Of a DNA stretch of 64,000 nt, positions 15,869-25,244 are shown piece by piece. This DNA comes from Pseudomonas sp. FP198 (GTDB taxonomy: Bacteria > Pseudomonadota > Gammaproteobacteria > Pseudomonadales > Pseudomonadaceae). The position numbers were made by a program, and so were the translations under genes. Location of the stretch: the NCBI RefSeq assembly GCF_030687895.1, contig NZ_CP117452.1:1939501-2003500 (forward strand), written 5' to 3'. Numbering within the stretch: the first letter of the stretch is position 1; each line of letters starts with the position of its first letter. The notes under the pieces were generated by a model, which was given only the letters and a program-made list of their open reading frames with translations, ran no database searches and was not told the DNA's origin.

Positions 15869-18139
15869 ATGTCCGATCGTTTCGAACTCTTCCTCACCTG
15901 CCCCAAGGGCCTCGAAGGCCTGCTTCTCGAGGAAGCCGTCGGGCTTGGCCTTGAAGAGGCGCGCGAGCACACCTCGGCCGTTCGCGGCATCGCCGACATG
16001 GAAACGGCCTATCGCCTGTGCCTGTGGTCGCGCCTGGCGAACCGCGTATTGCTGGTGCTCAAGCGCTTCGCGATGAAAGACGCGGAAGACCTGTACCACG
16101 GCGTGCTGGACGTCGACTGGCAAGACCACATGCTCGCCGATGGTACCTTGGCGGTCGAGTTCAGCGGTCACGGCTCGGGCATCGACAACACGCATTTCGG
16201 CGCCTTGAAGGTCAAGGATGCCATTGTCGACAAGCTGCGCACGCCGTCGGGCGAGCGGCCATCCATCGACAAGCTCAACCCGGACCTGCGCATCCACCTG
16301 CGCCTGGACCGTGGCGAAGCAATCCTGTCCCTCGACCTTTCGGGCCATAGCCTGCACCAACGTGGCTATCGCTTGCAGCAGGGCGCCGCCCCGCTGAAGG
16401 AAAACCTCGCCGCCGCGATCCTGATTCGCGCCGGTTGGCCACGCATTGCCGCCGAAGGCGGGGCGCTGGCCGACCCGATGTGCGGCGTCGGCACGTTCCT
16501 GGTGGAAGCCGGCATGATCGCCGCCGACATGGCGCCGAACCTGCGTCGCCAGCAATGGGGTTTTACCGCCTGGCTCGGCCACGTGCCGGCGTTATGGAAA
16601 AAACTCCACGAAGAAGCCAGCGAGCGCGCCGCCGCCGGGCTGGCCAAGCCACCGTTGTGGATTCGCGGCTACGAAGCTGACCCACGGCTGATCCAGCCGG
16701 GCCGCAACAACGTCGAACGTGCGGGTCTGAGCGAGTGGATCAAGATCTATCAGGGCGAAGTCGCCACCTTCGAGCCGCGCCCGGACCAGAACCAGAAGGG
16801 CCTGGTGATCTGCAACCCGCCGTACGGCGAGCGTCTGGGCGACGAAGCCAGCCTGCTCTATCTGTACCAGAATCTCGGTGAACGCCTGCGCCAGGCCTGC
16901 CTCAACTGGGAGGCCGCGGTGTTCACTGGCGCGCCGGACCTGGGCAAGCGCATGGGTATTCGCAGCCACAAGCAGTATTCGTTCTGGAACGGCGCGTTGC
17001 CGTGCAAGTTGCTGCTGATCAAGGTGCTCCCGGATCAGTTCGTCACTGGCGAGCGGCGCACCCCGGAACAACGCCAGGCCGAGCGTGAACAGGCTGTCTA
17101 CGATCAAACCCCTGAAGTACCGCAAGAGCGCCAGTACAACAAGAATGGCAACCCGATCAAACCGGCCCCGGCGCCAGCCCCTGTGGTCGAGCAGGCGCGG
17201 TTGAGCGAAGGCGGGCAGATGTTCGCCAATCGCCTGCAGAAAAATCTCAAGCTGCTGGGCAAGTGGGCCAAGCGTGAAGGCGTCGACTGCTACCGGGTCT
17301 ATGATGCCGACATGCCGGAATATTCCATGGCCATCGACCTGTACCACGATTGGGTGCATGTCCAGGAATACGTCGCGCCGAAGTCCATCGACCCGGAAAA
17401 GGCCTCGGCCCGGTTGTTCGATGCGCTGGCGGCCATTCCCCAAGCCTTGAATGTCGACAAGAGCCGCGTCGTCATCAAGCGTCGCGAGCGCCAGAGCGGC
17501 ACCAGGCAGTACGAGCGCCAGAGCGCCCAGGGCAAGTTCACCGAGGTCAACGAGGGCGGTGTGAAGCTGCTGGTCAACCTCACCGACTACCTCGACACCG
17601 GGTTGTTCCTCGATCACCGGCCGATGCGCTTGCGGATCCAGAAAGAGGCCGCCGGCAAGCGCTTCCTCAACCTGTTCTGCTACACCGCGACCGCCAGCGT
17701 CCATGCCGCCAAGGGTGGCGCGCGCAGCACCACCAGCGTCGATTTGTCTAAAACCTATCTGGACTGGGCGCGGCGCAACCTGTCACTTAATGGTTTTTCC
17801 GACAAGAATCGCCTGGAGCAGGGCGATGTCATGGCCTGGCTTGAAGCCAGTCGCGACGAGTACGACCTGATCTTCATCGATCCGCCAACGTTCTCCAACT
17901 CCAAGCGCATGGAAGGCGTGTTCGACGTGCAGCGCGACCACGTCCAGCTGTTGGACCTGGCCATGGCGCGCCTGGCGCCGGGCGGCGTGCTGTATTTTTC
18001 CAACAACTTCCGCAAGTTCCAGCTCGAAGCCAACCTGGGCGAGCGTTACGCCGTGGAGGAAATCACCGCCGGGACCATCGACCCGGATTTTGCCCGAAAC
18101 AGCAAGATTCACCGCGCCTGGAAAATCATGGCGCGCTGA
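15869..18139 (+). CDS. rlmL: 23S rRNA methyltransferase RlmKL (m2G2445 and m7G2069)
   Basis: This is a bifunctional ribosomal RNA methyltransferase of 756 residues. The N-terminal half has a THUMP RNA-binding domain (about residues 45-155) and a methyltransferase with DPMCGVGTFLVEA and the catalytic motif NPPYGERL (about residue 315), the m2G2445 half. The C-terminal half is a second Rossmann methyltransferase with FLNLFCYTATASVHAA and DPPTFSNSKRMEG (about residue 671), the m7G2069 half. The ATG at 15869 (MSDRFELFLTCPKG) is the family start; an in-frame upstream ATG at 15830 would add 13 unlikely residues. A strong hairpin terminator follows. It is a core gene with no sign of damage. Confidence 0.95.
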   Translation: MSDRFELFLTCPKGLEGLLLEEAVGLGLEEAREHTSAVRGIADMETAYRLCLWSRLANRVLLVLKRFAMKDAEDLYHGVLDVDWQDHMLADGTLAVEFSGHGSGIDNTHFGALKVKDAIVDKLRTPSGERPSIDKLNPDLRIHLRLDRGEAILSLDLSGHSLHQRGYRLQQGAAPLKENLAAAILIRAGWPRIAAEGGALADPMCGVGTFLVEAGMIAADMAPNLRRQQWGFTAWLGHVPALWKKLHEEASERAAAGLAKPPLWIRGYEADPRLIQPGRNNVERAGLSEWIKIYQGEVATFEPRPDQNQKGLVICNPPYGERLGDEASLLYLYQNLGERLRQACLNWEAAVFTGAPDLGKRMGIRSHKQYSFWNGALPCKLLLIKVLPDQFVTGERRTPEQRQAEREQAVYDQTPEVPQERQYNKNGNPIKPAPAPAPVVEQARLSEGGQMFANRLQKNLKLLGKWAKREGVDCYRVYDADMPEYSMAIDLYHDWVHVQEYVAPKSIDPEKASARLFDALAAIPQALNVDKSRVVIKRRERQSGTRQYERQSAQGKFTEVNEGGVKLLVNLTDYLDTGLFLDHRPMRLRIQKEAAGKRFLNLFCYTATASVHAAKGGARSTTSVDLSKTYLDWARRNLSLNGFSDKNRLEQGDVMAWLEASRDEYDLIFIDPPTFSNSKRMEGVFDVQRDHVQLLDLAMARLAPGGVLYFSNNFRKFQLEANLGERYAVEEITAGTIDPDFARNSKIHRAWKIMAR

Positions 18140-18160
18140 CCGGCGGTCGATTGGATCCAT

Positions 18161-18195
18161 GCAGGCCTTGAAATTCAAGGCCTGCAGGCGTTTTT
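18161..18195 (+). terminator. Rho-independent terminator after rlmL
   Basis: A perfect ten-base stem (GCAGGCCTTG/CAAGGCCTGC) with loop AAATT is followed by AGGCGTTTTTG. It lies 21 bases after the rlmL stop. Confidence 0.8.
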
Positions 18196-18275
18196 GGGAC
18201 TGGCAAAAGTAATGGCAAATAGCTATAACTTAGTGTGTGACCGGGGCTGGACCAATGCCTGGTCCTTTCTGAGTC

Positions 18276-20666
18276 ATGTTTATGGCATTACATCAGGTGC
18301 GTCCCAGGATCCTGGGCTTTATCAGCGAAGATGTTTCAGCATGGCTAGTGGCTTGCGTCGTCCTGATGGCAGGCCTGCTGCTGACCGGTCTGTTGGCCTG
18401 GGGCACGTTGAAGCAGTTCAACCAGCAATTGCGCCAGCGCTTCGAATTGCTCGTCGACGAACGCTATAGCCGCCTCGAAGAGCGTTTCCAGGACCAGGAG
18501 CAACGTCTCGACAGTCTGAGGCGCTTCTTCGCCAACTCCGCGGGAGTGTCTGGCGCCGAATTCCACGGCTATACCGAAGCACTCTTGCGGCGTACCCGGG
18601 CCTTCGCATGGGCGCCTCGGGTGCTGCGCAGTGAGCGCCAGGCATTCGAGGAACAGGCACGAGCCGAACTATCCAATACCTTTACCATTCGTGAGCGAGA
18701 CGAGGCTGGAGCCCTGCGCGAGGCCGCTGAACGGGATGAATACGTGCCGCTCCTATACGTCCAGAGCCAGCCATCCTATGGCGCGCCGCTGGGCCTGGAT
18801 CTGCTTTCGCACTCACTGCGCCGTGTCACGCTTGAACGGGCCCGTCAGCGTAACGCCCTGGTGGTTTCCGAGCCCATCGATCTGACCGGGGGCGATCCGG
18901 CCTTTTCCCGTGGTGTCATGCTGGCGGCGCCTGTTCTCAAGCCGCTGGCCAGCGAGCCGTTCGGTTACGTGGTGGCGGCCATCAGCATGCGCCAGTTGGT
19001 CGCCGATGGGCTGCCGGAGGCGGAGGATGACAATCTGACGATGCGTGTGCTTGATTCCTCCCACGATACTCCTTGGGAAGTCCTGTTCGAAACATCCAAC
19101 CGACCGGGTAAAAGCGAGCTGTCGGCAGTCCGGATGTTGCGCCTGGCCGATCATGACTTCCGCGTGGAGCTGCGGCCCAGTCTCGCGTTCCTGTCGAACA
19201 ATCATTCCAGCGTCGTGAGCGTCACGGTGCTGGGCGGGCTGCTCAGCCTGATGCTCAGCGTCCTGCTGTATACGTTGGTCAGCCAGCGACAGCGGGCCTT
19301 GGCGCTGGTGGAACAGCGCACCCGGGAACTGCATGCCCGGGAATCGGAACTGCGCGGCACCCACGGCCAATTGAAGGGCGTGCTCGACGCCGCGACGCAA
19401 GTCGCGATCATCGCCACCGACCTGCGCGGTGTCATCACCACGTTCAATGCCGGCGCCGAGCAGATGCTCGGCTACCGCAGTTGCGATGTCCTGCAGAGCA
19501 TGACCCTGGAAAGTCTTCACGTTCCGCGTGAGCTGCAGCATCGGGCCGCACAGCTGGCCGTGCGTTTCGGCAAGCCAATCCCGACGTGCCATGCGATGCT
19601 GCTCGAAGGCGGTGAGCAGGGCGGCCAACAGGCTCGGGAGTGGACCCTGGTGCGCCGCGACGGCAGCCACCTGACGGTCAACATGCTGGCCACGCCCGTG
19701 CTCGACGACCAAGGGTTGTGGGTCGGGCACCTGGCAATCTGCATCGACGTCACCGAACGCAAGCGCGTCCACGAAGCCTTGGCCGCACGGGACCTGCTGT
19801 TGAAAAAACTCAGCGCTCATGTCCCCGGCGGCATCTATCAATTCAAGATGGACTTTACCGGTGAGTTCAGCGTGATCTATGCCAGCGACGGCATCCGCGA
19901 CATCTACGAACTGGAGCCTGACGTGCTGGTACGGCACGCCGAAGCGGTGTTTTCGCGCATCCATCCGCTGGACAGCGCGCGGGTGCGGGCTTCGATCCGC
20001 ATCTCGGCGGACACATTGAGCCCATGGCGTGAAGAGTACCGGGTGCAACTGCCGCAGCGCGGTCTGCGCTGGGTACGCGGTGAGGCCACGCCCGAGCAAT
20101 TGCCTGGCGGCGGTGTGTTGTGGCACGGCTATGTCTCGGACATCTCCGACCTCAAGCGCGTGGAAGAAGAACTGCGGGCACTGTCCATCACCGACGCCTT
20201 GACCGGCATTCGCAACCGACGGTATTTCCAGGAGCGCCTGACTTCGGAGATGGCCCGGGTTGAACGGGGCTCCGGCGAGCTGACGGTCATCATGCTCGAC
20301 ATCGATCACTTCAAGCGTATCAACGACCAGCATGGCCATGCGGTGGGTGATCGGGTGTTGCAGGCGGTCTGCCAGCGCATCACCCAACGGCTGCGCCGCA
20401 CCGACGTGTTCTGCCGGTTGGGCGGTGAAGAGTTCGTGGTGCTCTGCCCGGATACGGACAGTGAAAATGCGTACACCCTGGCCTTGGGGTTATGGGACGG
20501 CCTGCGGGGTTCGCCGATCGACGACATCGGCACCATCACCGCCAGTTTTGGCATCGCCAGCTGGCGCCTCGGCGAAGGTGCCGACGCGCTGTTGTTGCGG
20601 GCCGACTCAGGTGTGTACGCGGCGAAGCAGGCCGGGCGCGATCGGGTCGAGGTGCAGTTGGGATAG
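18276..20666 (+). CDS. Membrane CHASE-PAS diguanylate cyclase
   Basis: This 796-residue sensor enzyme is predicted to make cyclic di-GMP. An N-terminal membrane segment ([20 protein letters not shown]) and a second one (about residues 310-330, VTVLGGLLSLMLSVLLYTLV) enclose a periplasmic CHASE-like domain. Two PAS regions follow (about residues 355-490 and 510-625; the first with ATDLRGVITTFNAGAEQMLG), then a GGDEF domain starting ALTGIRNRRYFQERL. The active-site loop is GGEEF, which is competent. The inhibitory I-site R-x-x-D (RRTD) is present five residues before it, so product feedback is expected. The gene is monocistronic, between the rlmL terminator and the convergent dacB gene. The ligand of the CHASE domain is unknown. 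Confidence 0.9.
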   Translation: MFMALHQVRPRILGFISEDVSAWLVACVVLMAGLLLTGLLAWGTLKQFNQQLRQRFELLVDERYSRLEERFQDQEQRLDSLRRFFANSAGVSGAEFHGYTEALLRRTRAFAWAPRVLRSERQAFEEQARAELSNTFTIRERDEAGALREAAERDEYVPLLYVQSQPSYGAPLGLDLLSHSLRRVTLERARQRNALVVSEPIDLTGGDPAFSRGVMLAAPVLKPLASEPFGYVVAAISMRQLVADGLPEAEDDNLTMRVLDSSHDTPWEVLFETSNRPGKSELSAVRMLRLADHDFRVELRPSLAFLSNNHSSVVSVTVLGGLLSLMLSVLLYTLVSQRQRALALVEQRTRELHARESELRGTHGQLKGVLDAATQVAIIATDLRGVITTFNAGAEQMLGYRSCDVLQSMTLESLHVPRELQHRAAQLAVRFGKPIPTCHAMLLEGGEQGGQQAREWTLVRRDGSHLTVNMLATPVLDDQGLWVGHLAICIDVTERKRVHEALAARDLLLKKLSAHVPGGIYQFKMDFTGEFSVIYASDGIRDIYELEPDVLVRHAEAVFSRIHPLDSARVRASIRISADTLSPWREEYRVQLPQRGLRWVRGEATPEQLPGGGVLWHGYVSDISDLKRVEEELRALSITDALTGIRNRRYFQERLTSEMARVERGSGELTVIMLDIDHFKRINDQHGHAVGDRVLQAVCQRITQRLRRTDVFCRLGGEEFVVLCPDTDSENAYTLALGLWDGLRGSPIDDIGTITASFGIASWRLGEGADALLLRADSGVYAAKQAGRDRVEVQLG

Positions 20667-20710
20667 CCAACTTCACCCCGGGACACATCTGGCCTTGTGT
20701 CGGGGCTGGC

Positions 20711-22174
20711 TCAGAGCACCGACGCCGTCTGCGGCAGTTTCGGCTGGCGATACAAGTCCAGCAGCACCTGGTCCAGCACGGAGGAGGCGCCCCATGGCTT
20801 CGGATCGTTGAGGATCGCCACGACCGCCCAGGTATTACCGTTGATGTCGCGGCTGTAGCCAGCAATGGCGCGGACTGTGTTCAACGTACCGGTCTTGACG
20901 TGCGCTTCACCGGCCATGGCGGTGGTCTTGAGGCGTTTGCGCATGGTGCCGTCCGTGCCGGCGATGGGCATCGAGCTGATGAATTCCGCCGCATACGGGC
21001 TGCGCCATGCCGCTTGCAGCATCGCCGCCATCTCCCGGGCGCTGACCCGTTCGGCGCGGGACAGGCCGGAGCCGTTTTCCATCACCAGGTGCGGCGCGGT
21101 AATGCCTTTCTTGGCCAGCCATTGGCGCACCACCCGCTGCGCAGCCTTGGCGTCGTCACCGTCGGCCTCGTTGCGAAACTCTGCGCCCAGGCTCAGGAAC
21201 AGTTGCTGGGCCATGGTGTTGTTACTGTATTTGTTGATGTCGCGGATGATCTCCGCCAGGTCCGGCGAGAATGCCCGGGCCAGCAGTTTGGCGTTCTTCG
21301 GCGTCGCGGCCAGGCGGTCGCTGCCCTGGATGCTGCCGCCCAGCTCCTTCCAGATCGCTCGTACGGCGCCAGCGGTGTAGGTGGCATGGTCGAGCAGCGA
21401 CAGGTAGGTCTGGGAGCTGCAACCCTCGCCGAGTTGGCCGCTGACGGTCACGGTCATGCTGCCGTCCGCCTGGGCCACCGGGTTGTAGCGCACGCCACCG
21501 GTGCATTGCTTGGAATTGGCGGCCTTGACCACGTTCTCGATGCGGATGCTGGCGATGGGCGGTTCGACCGATATCAGTACCCGGCCAGCGTCATTGCGGG
21601 CCACGAAGCGCAGCGCCTTGAGGTTGACCAGCAGCGAATCGGGCTTGACCAGGAAGGGTTTGTTTTCGTCATTGCCATCGTCGTTGAACTCGGGCAACTG
21701 CGGCTGGATGAAGAAGCTGCGGTCCAGCACCAGGTCGCCGGTAATCTGCTGCACGCCGTTGGCCCGCAGGTCACGCATCAACAGCCAGAGCTTTTCCATG
21801 TTCAGCTTGGGATCGCCGCCGCCCTTGAGGTACAGGTTGCCGTTGAGAATGCCCCCGCTGAGGGTGCCGTCGGTGTAGAACTCGGTTTTCCACTGATGGT
21901 TCGGCCCGAGCATTTCCAGGGCTGCGTAGGTCGTTACCAGCTTCATGGTGGACGCCGGGTTCACCGAAACGTCGGCGTTATACAGCGTCGGGGTGCCGGG
22001 GCCGTTGAGCGGCACCATCACCAGGGACAGGGCGTTGTCTTGCAGTTTGCTGTTTTTCAGGGCCTTTTGCACATTCGGCGACAGGGCGGTGTTGATGGTG
22101 GCGGCTTGGGTGGTGACAGGCAGGGCCAAAGGAAGAAGGCTGGCCAGAAGCAATGGGCGCAAAGATTTGATCAT
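20711..22174 (-). CDS. dacB: D-alanyl-D-alanine carboxypeptidase/endopeptidase (PBP4)
   Basis: This periplasmic penicillin-binding protein of 487 residues trims or cleaves peptidoglycan cross-links. A signal peptide (LRPLLLASLLPLALPVTTQA) follows the start at 22174; the frame is open 31 codons further upstream, but that extension precedes the signal peptide and is unlikely. The catalytic motifs are present: S-x-x-K in NPASTMKLVT (Ser75, Lys78), S-x-N in YSNNTMAQ, and K-T-G in HVKTGTLN. The long insertion between the first two motifs is typical of PBP4 (S13 family). It converges on the diguanylate cyclase gene with a 44-base gap. Confidence 0.95.
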   Translation of the reverse strand: MIKSLRPLLLASLLPLALPVTTQAATINTALSPNVQKALKNSKLQDNALSLVMVPLNGPGTPTLYNADVSVNPASTMKLVTTYAALEMLGPNHQWKTEFYTDGTLSGGILNGNLYLKGGGDPKLNMEKLWLLMRDLRANGVQQITGDLVLDRSFFIQPQLPEFNDDGNDENKPFLVKPDSLLVNLKALRFVARNDAGRVLISVEPPIASIRIENVVKAANSKQCTGGVRYNPVAQADGSMTVTVSGQLGEGCSSQTYLSLLDHATYTAGAVRAIWKELGGSIQGSDRLAATPKNAKLLARAFSPDLAEIIRDINKYSNNTMAQQLFLSLGAEFRNEADGDDAKAAQRVVRQWLAKKGITAPHLVMENGSGLSRAERVSAREMAAMLQAAWRSPYAAEFISSMPIAGTDGTMRKRLKTTAMAGEAHVKTGTLNTVRAIAGYSRDINGNTWAVVAILNDPKPWGASSVLDQVLLDLYRQPKLPQTASVL

Positions 22175-22408
22175 GTGAAATAAAACCCTACAGGCGAGGG
22201 GGAAAAGAACGAGGACATGAAAATGAACGCCCTCAACGGTCATGAAAGTGTCGGCATTATGCCCCAAGGCGCAACGGCTTGTGCCGTGCCCAAGCCCAGC
22301 GAAGCGGTATTTTTTTACCGGCGGTAGGCGGACTTGCCCGATCAGTCGGGCAATCGACGCACCAAACTGGTAAAGTGCCGGCCGTTATTACTTATGAGGA
22401 TTGTTCCA

Positions 22409-22750
22409 ATGGCGACTAACCGTTCCCAGCGTCTGCGCAAAAAACTGTGCGTGGATGAATTTCAAGAGCTGGGTTTCGAACTGAACCTGGATTTCAAAGA
22501 AGATCTGGCCGATGAGGCTATTGACGCTTTCCTCGACGCTTTCCTGAAAGAAGCCATGGAAGCCAATGGCCTGGGCTATGTCGGCGGTGACGACTATGGT
22601 CTGGTCTGCCTGCAGAAGCGTGGCTCGGTGACCGAAGAGCAGCGCGCTGCCGTTGAAGCCTGGCTCGAGGCCCGTCCTGAGCTGACCAGTGTTGAAGTCA
22701 GCCCGCTGATGGATGTGTGGTATCCGGAAAAGCCGATCAACAAGGCTTGA
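22409..22750 (+). CDS. yggL: YggL family 50S-associated protein
   Basis: This small acidic protein (113 residues) belongs to the YggL/DUF469 family, known in E. coli to associate with the 50S subunit and affect ribosome assembly. The family pattern is clear: N-terminal RSQRLRKKLCVDEFQELGFE, an acidic centre, then YVGGDDYGLVCL. GAGGA lies nine bases before ATG 22409, which decides the start; an upstream in-frame codon at 22334 is not needed. A rho-independent terminator follows directly. Confidence 0.92.
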   Translation: MATNRSQRLRKKLCVDEFQELGFELNLDFKEDLADEAIDAFLDAFLKEAMEANGLGYVGGDDYGLVCLQKRGSVTEEQRAAVEAWLEARPELTSVEVSPLMDVWYPEKPINKA

Positions 22751-22758
22751 TGGTCTGA

Positions 22759-22794
22759 AAAAAACCGGCAACCCGTTTGGGTGCCGGTTTTTTT
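22759..22794 (+). terminator. Rho-independent terminator after yggL
   Basis: The stem AAACCGGCA/TGCCGGTTT is followed by a run of seven T residues. It lies just after the yggL stop. Confidence 0.85.
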
Positions 22795-22833
22795 GTGCCT
22801 GTCGGTTGGGTAATAGTTGTCCGTCAGGCCGCT

Positions 22834-22853
22834 TTCGCGAGCAGGCTCGCGAA
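22834..22853. repeat. Single REP half-unit, TTCGCGAGCAGGCTCGCGAA
   Basis: A perfect 20-base palindrome is the core of the TGTGGGAGCGAGC-type REP but lacks the outer GCTCCCAC part and a partner copy. It is a solitary or eroded unit between yggL and the transporter gene. Confidence 0.6.
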
Positions 22854-22864
22854 GCTTTCAAGAT

Positions 22865-24055
22865 TCAGGTGCTCCGCCAGTTCAGGATGAGCAAGGTCAC
22901 CACCCCCGCGACAATCCCCCAGAACGCCGAGCCGATGGAAAACAGCGTCAACCCCGACGCCGTGACCATGAAGGTAATCAACGCCGCTTCCCGTTCCTTC
23001 GCTTCGCTCATGGCGATGCTCAGGCCATTGATGATCGAGCCGAACAGCGCCAATGCCGCGATTGACAGCACCAACTCCTTGGGCAGCGCGGCGAACAGCG
23101 CCGCCAGCGTGGCGCCGAACACCCCGGCAAAGCCGTAGAAAATCCCGCACCAGACGGCCGCCGTGTAGCGCTTGTTGCGATCTTCATGGGCATGTGGCCC
23201 GGTGCAGATCGCCGCGCTGATGGCGGCGAGGTTGATACCATGGGAACCAAATGGGGCCAGCAACAGCGACGCAACGCCGGTGCTGGTGATCAATGGCGAG
23301 GCCGGTACGTTGTAGCCGTCGGCGCGCAGCACGGCGATGCCGGGCATGTTTTGCGAGGTCATCGCTACCACGAAAAGCGGGATGCCGATGCTGATGGTGG
23401 CTCCCAGGGAAAATTCTGGCGTGGTCCAGACCGGTGTCGCCACTTCCAGGGCGAAACCGCTGAAGTCCAGAAGCCCGAGCAAGCCCGACAAGGCAGTGCC
23501 GACCATCAGCGCGGCCAATACCGCATAACGCGGCGACAGGCGCTTGACGATCAGGTAGGTGAAGAACATCCCCAGCACCAGCCCGGTGCGATGTTGCGCG
23601 GCGACAAATATCTCGCTGCCGATCTTGAACAGGATGCCCGCCAGCAGCGCGGCCGCCAGCGAAGCCGGAATGCGCTTGACCAGGCGCTCGAAGCTGCCGG
23701 TCAGGCCACAGATCGTCACCAGCACCGCACAGGTGATGTACGCTCCGATGGCTTCGCCATAACTCACGCCGCCCAGGCTGGTGATCAGCAAGGCTGCGCC
23801 GGGTGTTGACCAGGCGATGGTGATTGGCGTGCGGTAGCGCAGCGACAAGCCGATGGAGCACACCGCCATGCCGATGGAGATGGCCCAGATCCATGATGAA
23901 ATCTGCCCGCTGGTCAGCCCAGCCGCCTGCCCAGCCTGGAACATCAGTACCAGTGAGCTGGTGTAGCCGGTCATCATGGCGATGAAACCGGCGACGATGG
24001 CCGAGGGCGAGGTATCGGCCAGGGGGCGCAGTGGCGCGGTACTGATTTCGGTCAT
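22865..24055 (-). CDS. benE: BenE-family inner-membrane transporter
   Basis: This 396-residue protein has about 11 to 12 hydrophobic segments and matches the benzoate:H+ symporter (BenE) family, for example in PSAIVAGFIAMMTGYTSSLV and the conserved SHGINLAAISAAICTGPHAH near residue 285. The ATG at 24055 (MTEISTAPLRPL) is chosen because the open region upstream (to 24205) lacks any ribosome site and is unlike the family. It is divergent from a GntR regulator and lies beside guanine deaminase and xanthine dehydrogenase genes. No benzoate-degrading genes are near, so benzoate is uncertain; in this context a purine or other aromatic substrate deserves thought. Confidence 0.85.
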   Translation of the reverse strand: MTEISTAPLRPLADTSPSAIVAGFIAMMTGYTSSLVLMFQAGQAAGLTSGQISSWIWAISIGMAVCSIGLSLRYRTPITIAWSTPGAALLITSLGGVSYGEAIGAYITCAVLVTICGLTGSFERLVKRIPASLAAALLAGILFKIGSEIFVAAQHRTGLVLGMFFTYLIVKRLSPRYAVLAALMVGTALSGLLGLLDFSGFALEVATPVWTTPEFSLGATISIGIPLFVVAMTSQNMPGIAVLRADGYNVPASPLITSTGVASLLLAPFGSHGINLAAISAAICTGPHAHEDRNKRYTAAVWCGIFYGFAGVFGATLAALFAALPKELVLSIAALALFGSIINGLSIAMSEAKEREAALITFMVTASGLTLFSIGSAFWGIVAGVVTLLILNWRST

Positions 24056-24298
24056 GGTGAGCGGTTGTCCTTGTTGTAGATTTGGCTGGACTGGCGGAGC
24101 CACGGATTGCCGGATCAAGCCTAAACTCAACGCAGTTGTCGATTGCAATACAGCCATGCCCGCAAAGAGCCGTACAGTCGTGTTGCCATCAGAGGTTGTG
24201 TACAATCGCCGTGTTTATTACGCGATACTTGCCAGCGACCCGCTGTGCCGTATTACAGTCACGGTTAAATCGCCGCAGTTCTCCCGACTCGAGTGCCC

Positions 24299-25063
24299 AT
24301 GAACGAACAGTTGCAACCCCTCAAGAAACAACCGCGAGCAGGCAAAGCCGGCCGCAGCGGAACCCAGGACGATATTGTCTACGCGCACATTTTCGAGGCC
24401 ATCCTCGAACAGCGTCTGGCGCCTGGCACGAAGTTGAGCGAAGAGGCGCTTGGGGAGATTTTCGGGGTGAGTCGCACCATCATTCGTCGCGCGCTGTCGC
24501 GTCTGGCTCATGAAGGCGTGGTGCTGCTGCGCCCTAATCGCGGTGCGGTGGTCGCCAGCCCGAGTGTCGAAGAGGCACGCCAGGTATTTTTTGCCCGGCG
24601 CATGGTGGAGAAGGCAATCACTGAGCTGGCGGTACAGCACGCCAGCGCCGAACAGCTTGCCGAGCTGCGGCAGATGGTCAGCGACGAGCGCGACAGTTTC
24701 TCTCGCGGCGACCGTGGCGCCGGCATCCGGTTGTCGGGCGAGTTCCACCTCAAGCTCGCCGAGGCGGCAAAAAACGCGCCGCTGATCAGCTTCCAGCGCA
24801 GCCTGGTATCACAGACCTCGTTGATCATCGCCCAGTACGAAAGCGGTAACCGTTCCCACTGTTCCTATGACGAACACACCCAGCTGATCGACGCCATCGA
24901 GGCCCGTGACGCAGCCCTGGCGGTGAACCTGATGATGCATCACATGGATCACATCGACAGCAAGCTCAATCTCGACGAAGAAAGTGCTTCGGATGACTTG
25001 CATGCGGTGTTTTCGCATTTGTTGCAGAGCAAGAAGCCGGGGCGGTCGACGGCCAAGCTCTGA
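24299..25063 (+). CDS. GntR-family (FadR subfamily) regulator, probable purine-catabolism regulator
   Basis: This 254-residue regulator has an N-terminal winged helix (about residues 25-90: AHIFEAILEQRLAPGTKLSE, EIFGVSRTIIRRALSRLAHE) and a C-terminal FCD ligand-binding domain (about residues 100-225) with the metal or ligand histidines in EFHLKLAEAA and HTQLIDAIEARD. ATG 24299 is preferred over GTG 24293. It lies divergent from the BenE transporter and convergent with guaD. In P. aeruginosa the equivalent arrangement (PA1519-PA1524) suggests control of the purine genes. The ligand is not evident from sequence. Confidence 0.88.
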   Translation: MNEQLQPLKKQPRAGKAGRSGTQDDIVYAHIFEAILEQRLAPGTKLSEEALGEIFGVSRTIIRRALSRLAHEGVVLLRPNRGAVVASPSVEEARQVFFARRMVEKAITELAVQHASAEQLAELRQMVSDERDSFSRGDRGAGIRLSGEFHLKLAEAAKNAPLISFQRSLVSQTSLIIAQYESGNRSHCSYDEHTQLIDAIEARDAALAVNLMMHHMDHIDSKLNLDEESASDDLHAVFSHLLQSKKPGRSTAKL

Positions 25064-25095
25064 TCGAGTTGAGTCAGCGATGCCGAGTCGCGCCC

Positions 25096-25222
25096 TTCGC
25101 GAGCAGGCTCGCTCCCACAGCGGATTTGTGTTCACACTGACCCTGGGCTGCCCCCAAAAAGTTGGAGACCAATCTGATTTCTAGGGTCAGGCAACCCGGT
25201 GGGAGCGAGCCTGCTCGCGAAA
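25096..25222. repeat. REP doublet, TTCGCGAGCAGGCTCGC type
   Basis: Two inverted REP units, 25096-25119 and 25197-25222, flank about 75 bases. The spacer carries the possible insertion-sequence remnant described separately, which is unusual for these doublets. It lies between the convergent gntR and guaD genes. Confidence 0.8.
25138..25189. mobile_element. Possible short insertion-sequence end remnant
   Basis: A 52-base block begins TGACCCT and ends AGGGTCA, a perfect 7-base inverted repeat with the 5'-TG...CA-3' ends typical of IS3-family elements. Inside, CTGCCCCCAAAAAGTTGGAG resembles the terminal sequence of many IS3-family elements. No transposase is present. It sits within a REP doublet spacer. 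It could be a relic or a chance resemblance. Confidence 0.35.
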
Positions 25223-25244
25223 GCGGTCTGGCAGGCGCTGAAAG

